Shown: positions 52,101 to 64,000, counted from the first letter of the stretch. The stretch: 64,000 bases of DNA from Setophaga petechia (GCA_024362935.1 JANCRA010000007.1:13208503-13272502); one strand, 5' to 3'. Notes: generated by a model not told the origin, from the letters alone. Numbers and translations: made by a program.

Positions 52101-52772
52101 AGTGTGGGAATAATTTTGCCAAGCATTTATTTCTTCCTTTTAAGCTAGATCTAGAAGGAAGCAATATCTTTGTCTAAAAGCCTTGCCCCTCAACCTTCCC
52201 CTGGGTGACAGGATGATGATAAACCAGCTAAAATAACTGGTGGAGTGAGGCCCAGGAGCCAGGAAATAAGGCACAGGAGAAACAGGTGCATGGCCACATC
52301 TGGGAAAGCAGCATCCTGCTGGGGCAGCAAACACTGCTGCTCCCTGCTGCCAGGTGTAGCCTGTGTGCTGCTGTCAGTGGGCTAGTGCTGACTTAGCAAC
52401 AGCCCCAAGGATAAGGAGGGTAGGAAGGGGGCATGCAGAAACATTATTTTGCAGCAACTACCTCTATCTTACAAGCCTGATTTCGTGTTTTTCCGTTTTA
52501 TTCTTAATTAAAAAGAAGATACATTTCATGCTGGAAATAGGTATTTTTTGAAGTTTAAATCATTTAGCCTGTTAAACCCAAGCCTGTAATATGGGTGTTA
52601 TTTCTTAAAAACATACAGTAAATGCATTAAATTATTGATAGTCATTAAACAGGAAAAAAATTTAAACAGCTCTCAGCTTTTATCAATCATTTATGCAGTT
52701 TCCACTTGCACATCTCACTGGGTTGCTATCATATAGCACAGAGCAAAGAGTACAAATCCTGAAGGCATGAAT

Positions 52773-53841
52773 TCATTTTCTCTTGATGCAGAGTAAAAAT
52801 ATTCTTGGCAGCAGGAGAGAGGCTAAAACATGAAGCAGAATGGTTGAAAGGAGGCTTCTGTCTTTTGCAGTAAACAGGTAGCAATACCAGGGAGAAGCAA
52901 TTTGAGGCACCAAAGCCCATCCACTTCTGCTGTAAGGGCCAGTAACAACGTCATCAATCACCTCCAACACCTGGCAGCAGTTACAGCCAGCCCGACAGTG
53001 TTTACAAATTTGATCCCTATTTGAAATACATGTTAATTCAATGGTGTATGGGGAAAACAAGGAGCACTGAGGTGAATAGTAAAGCATCCAGCAACTTGAG
53101 CGAGATGAAGATTTCACCCCAAGCTGCTCACCAGCTCGTGAGCCAGTAAGACTGATGATGTACAGAAAATCCCAACTTGTCACACTGACAGCCTGAGCTC
53201 AGAAAAATGGCAGAGACTGGGATAGTCTCTTGAAGCTAATATGAACCTTTATTGGGGCAAGTTATAACTAGACCTAGTGCATTCAGCAGGTCTGAATGAC
53301 TCATGTCAACATGGGGAATCTGGAGATAGCTGCCAGTTGGAGGCTCCTTGCCTGGCTGCAATAGGCTGGCTACCAGCGAAGAGATGATCATCAACATCCC
53401 ATTTTTCGTCCATTTTATGCATGGAATGAAAACCTGTCTTACAAGAGCTGCTCTCTTACCTTTCATCCCTGGAAATTTATTGAAATTCATTACTTTACAA
53501 CGTAACAAAGACAACACAATCCACAGCAACAAGTCAGGTATGACTGTAGCATGTAAGGACCCACCTGACATACCTCTACAGCAGCAACTGTAGGTGAGCC
53601 ATAGCCATAAAAATATCAATGCAAAACACACAAACTCCAGCTCTGGCTGGATATTCAGACAGTGAAACCTTAGCCCTGCAGCAGGCCTGCTACTGGAACC
53701 CAAATTAATTTGTTTTAAACTACCTTGTGTCTGTTTAAATGAGCTGTAATAATAGCTCTGAAGCAAAGTGCAGACACATCCAAAAGCTAAACACAATGCT
53801 GAGGACTGCTCGAGAAATATGTGCCCACACCCAGATCCCAC
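52773..53841 (-). other. Region with the longest stop-free runs, minus strand
   Basis: The minus strand is open for 201 codons (53841-53236) and then, in another frame, for 136 codons (53183-52773). The 201-codon frame starts directly after a stop codon, reads like no protein I know and is rich in L, S and C. Its last codons are the AATAAA itself (minus-strand hexamer at 53248-53253), an odd place for a coding sequence to end but compatible with the 3' end of a noncoding transcript. Two long runs in a row are mildly unexpected. A chance origin remains likely. Confidence 0.2.
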
Positions 53842-53935
53842 TTAGAAACTACTAGCAGGAAAAACTTGTCATAATCCAAGTGTTCCACTCCCAGTGATGG
53901 CTTCAGTCCCTTCAAAAAACCATTTCTGTCCACAG

Positions 53936-53949
53936 AAAAAAAAAAAAAA
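53936..53949. repeat. A14 homopolymer
   Basis: Fourteen A after CCACAG. Simple sequence. Confidence 0.94.
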
Positions 53950-54790
53950 GGATGATAGATTAGGAAAAAGTACAAAAAAAACCCCACCATTGTCTGTTAC
54001 CAAAATCTAAGTCCTACGGAGGTTAGTATTTTTTCCTGAAAACGATTCAAGAATGCACTGAGTCGAGCAACTAGATAATGCCAAATGTTGATACAAAAGC
54101 AGCCAGGAAAAGCTGCAGTCACTGGAAAACATTTTCTAGCCTGATTGTTTACAGGCAACTATGTTATAAAATACAAAAATATTCATTTCCAACCATCATT
54201 AGTGCAACTCTACAACATGTTAAAAAAAAACAGTCAATTAAGACACACATCTCATTACACTGAGTCCCAGGAAAGGCAGCACAGTATTTAAAGTAATACT
54301 ATGAAAGCTATTACACCACTGAATTGATTTCATCATATATCAACAAACTAAGTAATTCACAATAAATTTCAATATAATATTAATCCTTATCTATATACAA
54401 AACTGTAAGAGTAATAGCCCATTAGTATTAATGCAGCACACAACCATGAGCAGCATTCACACTGGTCCAGGAACCAGTACCAAGCTCAGAGAGATGCCCA
54501 CTTATCCTTCAGGCCATGAGCAGTGTTCCACTGTGCTACCTGCCAAGATAAGGACAATGGAAATCACTGACAGGAGGTGCTTGGGCCAGCTCCACAGCTG
54601 CCTGCCTGAAGCTGCTGCTGCAGCTGAGGGAAGCACAGTCTGAGCACCCAGCTTTGCCAAGGCTGCTGCCCCTGCCCACTGCCACAGCCTCCAAGGCAAG
54701 GCAAGGAAAAGGTCTAGTTTAGGTGGGTGTTTGTGTACATGCAAAAGTATTCACTGCTTGTAATGCATATTTCTTGCCAAACCTTTTCTA

Positions 54791-54819
54791 TTTTTTTTTA
54801 AATATATAATTTTTTTTTA
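54791..54819. repeat. T-rich tract with ATATAT centre
   Basis: T9, then AAATATATAA, then about ten T. Simple AT sequence. Confidence 0.88.
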
Positions 54820-57800
54820 GACCACTCAAGTTCCCGTCTCCTCCCTACACGCCACTGAGAAAGTTCATTTCAAGCAGCTACCAGTGCTATTTAATTTTGT
54901 CTGGCCTGTAAAGCACATTAGTCTTCCAATGAACTATCTGGAATTTTTATTTTGAAGCCACAATCTGGATCTCTAGCTAAGAGATGTGGTGGAAGCACAG
55001 AATTAATTCCCTAGCATTTCCCCTTCCTAACCAATGTGAGGCTTGTATATGACAGGATAAGCAAAGGCTACAAAACAAACTCAAATCCCCAAACAGAAGT
55101 CTCATGACAACTGCAGCTAAGTCAAATGAAAAGCAACTCTGAACCAGTAGTTAAAGCCTTTCAAAATCTCCTTACTATTTGTAAGAAACACATTATCAGA
55201 GGAGAGAGATGCATCTTTAGTACAGAATGGCATGTTTAACTGAACCATCACAGATTCACACTCAAGGCTTAACTATTTGAATTCCAATAGTTTCAGAGGC
55301 AGGGCCTTTCTATTGGACAGTTGCGTTTGGTACAGCAGTCTCTCTGCATACTCACCACCCGCCCCCCTTTGTTTTAATAAACTGATTCCATGATAAAAGC
55401 CATTTAAAATAACAAAGCCAAACAACTGTCAAACTACCACTAATATGAGCCTTCAAACAGGTTTCCATTTCATAAATCATTTTGGTGATCTAGTTTCACA
55501 CCACCCCAGGGAAAGTTACACACATAACAGAGAAAATTCACTATCAATATGCAGAGATCATTTGGCAACCATATCACTGCTAGTAAAGACCTGTGCAGTG
55601 GCACCACGCTTTCCACGCATTGCATATGCAGGACAGAAAAACTCCTTAAAACAAATGCATTAGCTCTAGGCTTGCAAAATTATCAAAAGACAACCAGTTC
55701 TGCTTCAGGTACTTGGTCATCTACTCCTGCCTGAGCCAGTACATGGTGGGCGTGAGGAAGGTAACAGAGCATTAGTGGAGGGTACTAACTTGCCACCCTT
55801 GCCAGGAAAGTAATGTGAATAATTTTCAAAAGATTTGCTAATGACTCCAAGGGTTCAGATAATAAACCCAAAAGTTCAGAGATCTCTAATATGGAAGACA
55901 TTTCTCTGCTAGTTGAAACTTTTTCCATGTCTCCTGTTCAAAGACCATGCTAAGAACATCATTATTATTAAAATGTACACTACACACATTTTCAGGTATT
56001 TATTACATTAATACTTCCTATCATTTTTTAACAATAACCTACATTTAAGCTACTTCTCATACCTTCTTTACCTCTTAATAAATTAATTCTCTTATTCTGT
56101 TCACAAGTTCTGATGTTTCTTTCCTTTGTCACAGACTTCTGCTATCAGTGGTCAATGGACAAGACCTAGTATTAGTCTCCCAGAGGAGGAAAAAAAATAA
56201 ATCAGTGAACCATGATCTGGGTGTGCATATATAGCAGGCTGTACTTTCCACCTCTAGCACATTTCCTTGTCCTGAAGCTCTGATAGCCCTTAGTCAATTC
56301 TTTTCCTCTGGAAATTCATCCAAGAGCTAATTTCTCATTACAAGAAATTCAACCTCAGGAATTTTATCAGCAACCAAAGCAGAGGGGCAAAACAACTGTC
56401 TCCAAGGGACTCTTTACATGGATAATCTCCTGAATAAAACTCTTATTACTGACAATTCTGATGTTCCTAAAACAAAAGTATAGCTGCAGTATATGAATGC
56501 CTGATACAGTATGATAAAATTCATGACTTAATAAATACTATATAGTACTCATGCGCCCAGATCAGAGGCTTTCCCATAGCTCATACTTCTCATGCAAATT
56601 ATTTCCTCCTCTCATCAAATAATCTGAAATACTTTCAAACAGAATAGAAGTTGAGCAAGAAGTTAACTGGTTATCTGAAGTTATCAAGTAAAGCAAGTAT
56701 TTTCATGCTAATTGCATTATAGCTGATGGAACTAGAATTCCTGTGAGAAGGCTTCAGCTGAACGTCTTCTGTGAATGATAACAAAAATGCAGTAGAGAAG
56801 AGAGGACATTCAGGATTGGGGAAGGAGGTAACTGACAGAGAAGCCAGACCCCAAAACAACCAACAGGTAACCAACCAACTGCCTTTCAGCCAGAGGCTCC
56901 AAGTCTGCAAAGAGCACCATAGTAGGAATCACTTGACTTCCCTTGGCTTGTCCAAGCCAGTTAGCAAAACCAAGGTGTATGTGGCTGATCCTGCACCTCC
57001 GATTTGGTCAATCCTTACTTTCATATGTCAGCAGTCATGTCTTAGAAACATCAGCTGCAGTTTACATTCCAACGATTTCAGGTAACACTGACCAGAACCA
57101 CTGCACTTCCCAGAAACTTGCACACAAAATCCCTGGCTATTTTCAATGACCACCTGCTCCCTGCTTCCCCAGCCAGCAGCCCCATGTACTCATCATGCAG
57201 CATCCCACACTACTGCAAAGGCCTTGAGCAGGTGGGACAGGAACAGTTGATGGGTTTGTTACCAGCATCTTGGAGATCAGTTCAGAACACAAAATTTAAA
57301 AGCTTCATTAGCTACAGGTCCTCTGTTTATGCTCTGTGTCAAGAGCTGAGTCAGAAAAGAATGCTTAGATAGAAAGAGATGGGGAATTTTTCAACACTAC
57401 CTATGTGATTTACAAGGCTCAATTTCACTATGGATCACTTGGATTAATTGAAAAGCTGCTACTGGCCTTTTCTTGTTATTCTATTAGATATAACTACAAA
57501 CTATCATGCTAAAATTTATGCACAAATATCACTTGTCAATAGGATGTTAAGAAGTAGAGAAAAGGTGCAATTTTTACCACTCAGACTGTGAGAGAATTTC
57601 CCATCACACTGTGGCACATATGCAAAGCTTCTCAGCAACTTGTTCCACGACAATGGATTTGCAAAGCAAGAACTGAGGGGATTATTTGATTCAGCATCTA
57701 GTTCAAGTAGCCAATTCCTTCAGCAATCAATACTAATCAGCAAGCTAAAGCCTTGTAAGAAAAATCAGAGTCCTTCCTGCTGCAGCAAGCAGGGTCTGAG

Positions 57801-57857
57801 GCCTTATGGTCCAACACAGACACCTCAGCCACTGCAATTCTGAAAAATGAATTTTAC

Positions 57858-57929
57858 CTGGGGTTCCAAATACGCCCCATGTTTACTTCTAAATGCCAAA
57901 ACACAAAAGTTCACCTTTTCAATGAAATT
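57858..57929 (-). CDS. Weak candidate: 72-nt exon-like segment
   Basis: On the minus strand TATTTTTCTTTTCAG (acceptor, ending at 57930) and AACCCCAG|GTAAAA (donor, edge 57858) bound exactly 24 codons. Only one of the three frames is open; the other two have TGA within 20 bases. The peptide begins NFIEKVNFCVLAF and reads like a folded protein, but I cannot place it. The single open frame and good acceptor make it one of the better candidates. It could not be joined in phase to the next candidate at 47257. Confidence 0.17.
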
Positions 57930-57934
57930 CTGAA

Positions 57935-60000
57935 AAGAAAAATACATACATACAACTAGGGTCTAATATTGCCTATTTATTACATTGCACTTCAGCTGTG
58001 CAGGAAAGACTTATTAAAATGAGCACAGGGGACCAGGCAATAAAAGCAATACATTTTAGAGTAAAACACAGGCAATTTTCACACGCACAATTTCTCCATT
58101 AATAACATCAAAAATTTTGCTTTTTCCTATTATTCATATATTTCAGGAGGAATTATTAAGAGATATGAATTACATAGCTATGACAGTATGCATGGGGAAA
58201 GCTTAGTGTCAGTACTTAATAAGAGTTTTAACAAAACCCCAGCACCTTTGGGTCCTTAGGAAAAAAAAACAAACAAAAAACAAACAAACAAAAACCTCAC
58301 AAAAGGGATTTCAGCTAGGTTTTCAAATACTCCTTCTATTCAGTTAAAGCCCATATTTCATGCACTTCTATTTCCATTGATAGCATATTAAAACAGAAGC
58401 CTTCATATCATCAAGCAAACCAGAGGGCCTTTGGCAGCTGTTAAGGCCAGTATTCGAGCTGTGTTATAACAAACCTGTGAGCCCTTCCTCATCTGTCTTT
58501 AAAAAGCAGAAAGTACACAAATCTGTTTTCCCTTCCATTATACAGTCACTCCAAATCCCACTGCAATTACTCAGTAATCCTTGGCATAGCTGTATGAAAA
58601 TGACCAAACCTACATTCAAAGAGAGTAAGTTACTCTCTGGGCAGGCAAGCCATGGGGACTAGGTGGAGGGGAGGAGCTGGGAACACATTGTTTCCAGGAG
58701 TGCCACACACTTGGACACTAGGGCAGAAACTGGACAATGCAATGATCTGGTAGAACAGAATGACTTGTCCGGGCTTATCAGGGGACAGCTTGCTTGGATA
58801 ACAACAGGAAGCATGATGACTTCAAGCTGTAAGAGCTGCCAGAATCAGAAGGCAAAGTACTAGGGTTTGGGATTCCTAGAAAACAGCTGAAGAAAAGGAG
58901 CTAGTCTTGTAGCTATGGACTGCTCTGCAGCAGTAAGTCTGGCAGTGAGGAACAGCTGGGCAAATCTGAAACAAAAATACCAGCTTTCCCAGAAATTCAC
59001 CTTTAGACTCAGCAGAGTCTGATCCACCAGCAAAACCTTGATTTTTGTACTTTAAGTAAATCTTTAAGAACAATTCAGACATGTATTTAAGTTACTGTGA
59101 AAAATATATGACCAGATGTCAAATGCTCTGTGCTGAGCCACTGCTGATCTGCCAGCACCCAATGCTCAGTTCTGTGCCCTACTCTTCATTCACCAAAACA
59201 TACACAAATTGTTCCCAGTAGATAAATAATTTCTTCCACAACCCTTTTAAGATTGCAGACAAGTAAATATGAATGTGTATACATTATAGATACATTCATG
59301 TTTTTAGAAGCTTAATATATGACTATACTTTGTACCTATTTACATGCATTTGCTATATAAATTCACACTTGCTTATGCAAAATAAAAGTTCAACATTTTA
59401 GAAGTGACCAAGTTACAGTTTTTGCACTAGGCAACGATGATTAAAACCTGAATATTTCATAGTAGTGAATCACACTGCCAAGTCTCCAGAGACAGAGCAA
59501 TTTGAATTGGCATAAATGAATGTTTCCCAGTCTTCTGCTGACTCTGTAATGAATTATCTTCCAGCCCTGCCAATCATTTCTCGGAAGGCAGCCCCAATCT
59601 CCAGCTCTTCAGCTTTATTCACCACTCACAGGGGCTGGGAAGGCTGTATCTGCTTCCACCAGTGCAACTTGCTGCTGTCTCACAACAGCACTTGTCTACA
59701 CTTTGGTCCTTTTGCCAATGCCATCCATGCATGTCCTCAGCATTTTCATGACCCTCGTCTGCACAGAGCCCATTCTCCCATCAGCTTTTATCTTCCCAGA
59801 TCACCAAATAAAATAACTTCTAGATCAGCAATGATGGAAAAAGAATGCAAACAAAGCAGTTTCAATCCCTGTACCCACATTTAACCTGGCTGCCCTCTAG
59901 ACACACACCACGAGCCTTTTCACTCAAGCAGCTCTGCCAAAGAAATCTCTAGAAGCCTTCTGATCTCCAACGCCAACACATTCCCCTGATGATACAAGTT
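57935..60000. other. Noncoding stretch, no gene seen
   Basis: AT-rich sequence with an AAAC tract (58261-58294) and short unrecognised frames. A plus-strand frame of 122 codons (59516-59884) has no splice support. Confidence 0.65.
58261..58294. repeat. (AAAC)n simple sequence
   Basis: A9C, then AAAC and A6C units. A member of the A/C tract class. Confidence 0.93.
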
Positions 60001-60038
60001 TAACCTCATGAGAAGGAAAGAAAGGAGCTGCTCCACAT

Positions 60039-60332
60039 AGGTTAAACTGGAGCCATGCCAAATTTGGGTTACACCAGCTTCTTTTGGTTTGGCTTTTTTT
60101 TTTTTTTTTGAAGGTACAAATGGGTTCACACATTCAAGTTTCTTTTTGAGTTTACTGTGCAATTACCTGAACTACTACCAAAACTCTGCCAAAAATACAG
60201 AGTTGCAGGGACTTGTAGGGACTTGCCTGAATGGCACAAGAACATTCTGGCAAACATGGATATACTTTTGCTTGGGGAGTTCAAACAAGTACACTTGGAG
60301 ATTACTAAAATGGATGGGAGGTTAAACTGGAG
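60039..60332. repeat. 14-bp direct repeat flanking a T16 tract
   Basis: AGGTTAAACTGGAG occurs at 60039-60052 and again at 60319-60332. The interval between contains T16 (60094-60109), i.e. A16 on the minus strand. Direct repeats of this length around a segment with an A-tail are the signature of a retroposed insertion. The A-tail is 41 bases from the nearer repeat, however, so the fit is imperfect. A short tandem (AGGGACTTG at 60207-60215 and 60217-60225) lies inside. Confidence 0.4.
60094..60109. repeat. T16 homopolymer
   Basis: Sixteen T between GGC and GAAGG. Confidence 0.95.
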
Positions 60333-60892
60333 ACTACTAAACTCAGACAGCTTCTTCTTCCAAAGACTGACATGACATTGCCAATCTGCTTTATGGCGAT
60401 ACACTAATTCTACAGTTAATAAAGTCAACAATTTTGTTTCTATGTTAACACATACAAGACAAATTTTGCTGATACCTAGGCTTTAACTTTTCTTTTAAAT
60501 CTCCCACAGGTCCTCAGCCTGCAGTTCTAGCAGAACATGTTACTTCTACCTTAAAATGACCTTATTTAGGAGAGTATTCAAATTGCTGACAAGATCTACT
60601 GCTTCAAGCCGGCATCCTCTCTCCTACTGCCATCAGTGCATTTTTATTATCACACAGCTGTTATTTTTTTGTATTTTAGCTTTGGTTTTGGACATTTCTT
60701 CAGGACTTCAAGCACAAAATCCAAAGTTCAAAGACTATAGGACAAGAAAAACCCAAATAATGGTGAAAAGCACCAAAATGTATTGATTTAATAAGATGTA
60801 ACAGGTGCCATCATTTTATGAATACAGTGATCCTGGGTGTATATATATTCCAGTATGTTGGCTCCAGTGGTTGAAATAAAAAGAATGCGGAG

Positions 60893-60905
60893 AAAAAAAA
60901 AAAAA
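60893..60905. repeat. A13 homopolymer
   Basis: Thirteen A between GGAG and GAGG. Confidence 0.94.
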
Positions 60906-61509
60906 GAGGTCTTTTCACTCATTCTAACAACACCAATGTCAGCCTGTAAAAATCACTGGTTTTAGTAAATGAGTTATCAGCAATTTAAGTTTTTGTTCTG
61001 GAATGGAGAAATAAGAAAAAGAGGAACTTGCAATAGAGATTTCTCTAAGTAATAACCTAGCAATAAAAAGTCAACAGCATTTTTAATTCATGCCAACTCC
61101 CAGTCCCCCAGATGCTGTTCATTAATACATCAGTTTTGAGGCCCCATATACTACCTCTCCTCCCTGCAACTCCAGCTGTGTGGAGAGGAAGCACAGGAGA
61201 TCTCTGAAGGATCACATCGCTAAAACTGTTTTCAATCCCCTAGGAACAGTGGTCTTGCTCCACCCTTTTTATTACTAATATTATTTTGAAGTCAGACACA
61301 AGATGGTCCTTGATCAAATTTTCAGAAGTTGAAACTTCAGCAACACCCTTGGAGAGAGCCCAGAACGCCTAAATAAATCAAAACCACAGAGAACGTGTAT
61401 CCAACAGAGCTGTGTTGTCCATTTCCTGACAGCTTCTATCTAGCCAACAAATTACTACCAATTAAGTCCTTTGCAAAGAAAGTTTGCTGTTTACTGTAAT
61501 GCTAAAGGA

Positions 61510-61520
61510 GGGGGGGGGGG
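61510..61520. repeat. G11 homopolymer
   Basis: Eleven G, followed by AAAGAG. Confidence 0.93.
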
Positions 61521-62398
61521 AAAGAGCTAGGAGGCATTACTCCAAAGGTATTAAAATAATTAATCCATCCACAAACACCACTGGAAATCGCCCTGGGTTT
61601 CTCCAAAGGACTTCAGTTTTGTTATTGTATGTAATTATAGTAATCAAGAGTTCCTAACCAGGTTCTGCAAACATTACGTCAGTTAGAATAAAGGAAATTG
61701 ATTATTTCTTACAACTCTGAGTCCTTCCCTTCCACTAAAAGGAAACATTAAAAAATTGACATGTAGATCAGTTGGTTACTCCTTTTAATCTAAGATACTC
61801 ACACATGACATGGAAAAGCCAAGCTCATAACACTATCAGCACCTTAACTTCAAGAATTCTAAAAAAGCAAAGCTCAGCTTCTCCATAGGACACATCCAAA
61901 AAAATGAGCAAAGTCAAAAGGTAACTGGACTAGCAACCTGAAACACCAATTTTAGAATTTATAATTTTGAAAATGTAAACCTAATAATAAGTAAGTACTT
62001 TGAACCTTTATCATGCTTCCCCAATCCTAGTATATCCTCACTGTTAGTCTAAAGCATTTTGCATTAAATGACAAAAACCTTCATGTTCTTGAGAAATGCT
62101 TTTATTAAAAGCAGTTTAGTACCTGGTGGTGCAAATGAGTTTTCTCTTCCACATAAGGAAACTCTGGTGACATAGTTGAGCACACAGACACTTAAATGTT
62201 AATCTAATGGTCAAAGCTAAAAACACTTTCTGAAAAAGGTGAGTTACCACTGTATGAAAACAGTTTACATGCTCTTTTTATAAAGGCGTAAATTCACAGT
62301 ATTCCATAACCTATCAAGCAACTACATTTTTCTTGAAGAGATTTCAACCTTTTGAAAGAGAGACACAGAATAGAAGCAGAGACTAAGCCATGACAACT

Positions 62399-62460
62399 TG
62401 CGAGAGGCCTTCTTGTACGCTCACAGCTTCGCTCGTGCTGCTCGCGTGCGCTGCTACCGG
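62399..62460. other. Small CpG cluster
   Basis: Eight CpG dinucleotides fall in about 60 bases (for example GCTCGCGTGCGCTG) in a window where CpG is otherwise sparse. It is too short for a CpG island. It may be a recent insertion, a remnant of an unmethylated site, or local mutation chance. Confidence 0.6.
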
Positions 62461-63067
62461 CACAACACAGCACAGAGCCCCTGCCACCTTCTGTACCCTC
62501 CCAGACACAGTGCAAGGGTCCCTTGGATGTAAATAATGCATTTGATGCACTAACCCATGGCACAGGTAACCTCCACTGCTTTTTAGATTTTCCTGAAAGC
62601 AGATCCTCAAAATGGTCCAACTGCATCAGGGCCAAGGAATACAGGAAACAGGAGCACCAGATCTTGCAGGACAAAGAGGATGCTTCAGAATAAACTCCCT
62701 TGTTTGTCACCTCTGTGATCCCTGCACTCTGTTTAATATGGGCCTTTGTCCCTGGCCTAAATTCACGTGAGCACTGTAAAATATTAAAGCATACTTCTCA
62801 GAAGATTTTTAAGCTCTCACAGAAGCATCTATGAATCTCATGGTACAGCACTCCAGCGCCAGTGAGCAGGTTGTGAGTCCCAAAGCAAAGTTAGCTTATT
62901 CAAACAGAATGACTGTGTATGATTTTAGAGGACTCCGACTAAAGAACCAAGAAAGTGTTTTGCTACAATGGTATACCCCAAAATTAAGGGACAGCTGAAG
63001 AATAAAGCATTCAATTCATTCTGATATGCTTTGCTGGGTGGAACAATTTAAATAATTATATATATTA

Positions 63068-63088
63068 AATAAAAAAACAAAAAACCCC
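63068..63088. repeat. A/C-rich simple sequence
   Basis: AAATA7C, A6CCCCAA. A member of the A/C tract class. Confidence 0.82.
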
Positions 63089-64000
63089 AACTGAAAGAAA
63101 TAAAAACCTCCCACCCTATACTGTCCATCTTTTTCACTGCAAGTACCATTTGTAAATAGACTACCAGATTTCAATTCTTGACTTTTTGCCAGAGAGCTTT
63201 TGCAGTATGTTTCTCTCAAAAAACCCCCTTATCTCTGAAGGTTAAAACAAGCCTGACAATAATAGTCAGATGCCATTTATCTGCACAACAAATTCAGTTA
63301 CAAACTATCAATATTTATTTGACATAAATCTCAAGCCCTCTTCCAAGTTACAAGTTATATAAATTAATCTTACTCAAGATATTCATCAACATATTTTCTA
63401 ACTTTAATGTCAATACAAAAACATACACCAAGTACCCCTTGAAATAGAGAGCAGCTGTTTGCACTTAGCTATCTCTACCTTAATCTTATATTCGGCTAAG
63501 TTAACAAAATTAATATTCTAGCTTCTTTTCTCTTAAGCTTCAAGGTAAAACTGTGTCAAGTTAAAAACATAAATAGTAAGTTATAAGTAACATATAGAAC
63601 TTGCACAGATCAGAGGAAAACGAAGCAATTGCAGTGTAAAATGCACTGGATGTTTTTAAAAATGTAACAAATTCAGAAAGAACTTTCAATTACAATGCAA
63701 ACCTTTGGATCTTCCAAAAATACAGCTGGGCAAATATTTGGGAAAAACTATAGCAAGTGATACTTTTAGAAAGAAAGGACAGATTTTTACAGGGTTTCTT
63801 AAAACTTTAATATTAAATTGTCCAGTGCTCTGATATTTTCACCAGCAGTTATGTCACTACATGAAGAATGTAGAGCCACAGACCAAGTTCACTGGTTTCC
63901 TCAAGCCCAAAATGAGACAGCACGATGTATTTACAAATTCCTGCTCTACTCGTAAAATTCTTATGACATCAAAGATATTCCTATACCCACCTCCTGCCAG

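Larger units (their letters stand above)
46200..52760. other. Noncoding stretch, no gene seen
   Basis: AT-rich sequence with an A/C-rich tract (46771-46801), a G-rich run (47278-47293), a T/G-rich tract (49060-49121) and the exon-like 43-nt segment at 47215-47257. Frames on both strands are under 120 codons and unrecognised. Confidence 0.6.
53850..57850. other. Noncoding stretch, no gene seen
   Basis: AT-rich sequence with an A14 run (53936-53949), a T-rich tract (54791-54819) and short frames on both strands. A small GC-richer patch at 54430-54720 is open on both strands for 70-80 codons, without family resemblance. Confidence 0.65.
60400..64000. other. Noncoding stretch, no gene seen
   Basis: AT-rich sequence with A13 (60893-60905), G11 (61510-61520) and an A/C tract (63068-63088). 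A minus-strand frame of 138 codons (62294-62710) spans the CpG cluster listed below and matches nothing I know. The last 200 bases to the window edge show no exon or promoter. Confidence 0.65.

Noticed and set aside
1..64000. Many short open frames of 60-150 codons on both strands
   Set aside because: They overlap in opposite directions, many begin at non-ATG codons directly after a stop, and none resembles a known family. Their density is what AT-rich noncoding DNA gives.
1..64000. Chicken repeat 1 (CR1) retrotransposon fragments
   Set aside because: I looked for the typical 3' end repeats (ATTCTATGA-like) and the common internal strings on both strands and saw none. Old diverged fragments could still be missed.
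1..64000. tRNA, snRNA, microRNA or CRISPR structures
   Set aside because: No tRNA B-box with matching arms, no known microRNA seed-and-stem and no spaced direct-repeat array was found. The hairpins at 31023 and 34896 are too short for microRNA precursors.

Overview
The window looks like 64 kb of vertebrate nuclear DNA with no gene I can name. It is AT-rich and CpG-poor, and stop-free stretches are short and spread over all six frames. Nothing resembles bacterial or viral gene packing. The near absence of interspersed repeats and the frequent A/C-rich simple sequence (AAAC- and AACC-like) fit a bird better than a mammal. That assignment is an inference from texture; a turtle or crocodilian is possible. 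The most likely setting is an intergenic interval or a very long intron.

Layout. 1-15.1 kb is featureless AT-rich DNA with simple repeats and two weak exon-like segments on the minus strand. 15.2-18.4 kb holds two blocks that look like conserved noncoding DNA, the second next to an exon-like segment with a good splice donor. 22.6-23.55 kb is a GC-richer island, open on both strands. On the plus strand it looks like a terminal exon: strong acceptor, 164 open codons, stop, then AATAAA 23 bases later. 31.0-34.9 kb has two clean inverted repeats and three enhancer-like blocks. 37.8-42.1 kb has the densest enhancer-like sequence, with paired POU octamers, SOX-like sites and homeodomain cores. 44.3-47.3 kb carries a hairpin-forming 41-bp tandem duplication, long C and G runs and two exon-like segments. 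52.8-53.85 kb has the longest stop-free run of the window (minus strand). 57.9-62.7 kb has an exon-like segment, a 14-bp direct repeat around a T16 tract, and a small CpG cluster.

The coding candidates have low confidence. Splice-like pseudo-exons are far more common than real exons in vertebrate DNA, and I could not build a reading-frame-consistent chain. The enhancer-like calls rest on motif density and composition, not on an alignment. Searching the candidates against bird proteomes and RNA-seq, and a multi-species alignment, would decide most of these points.
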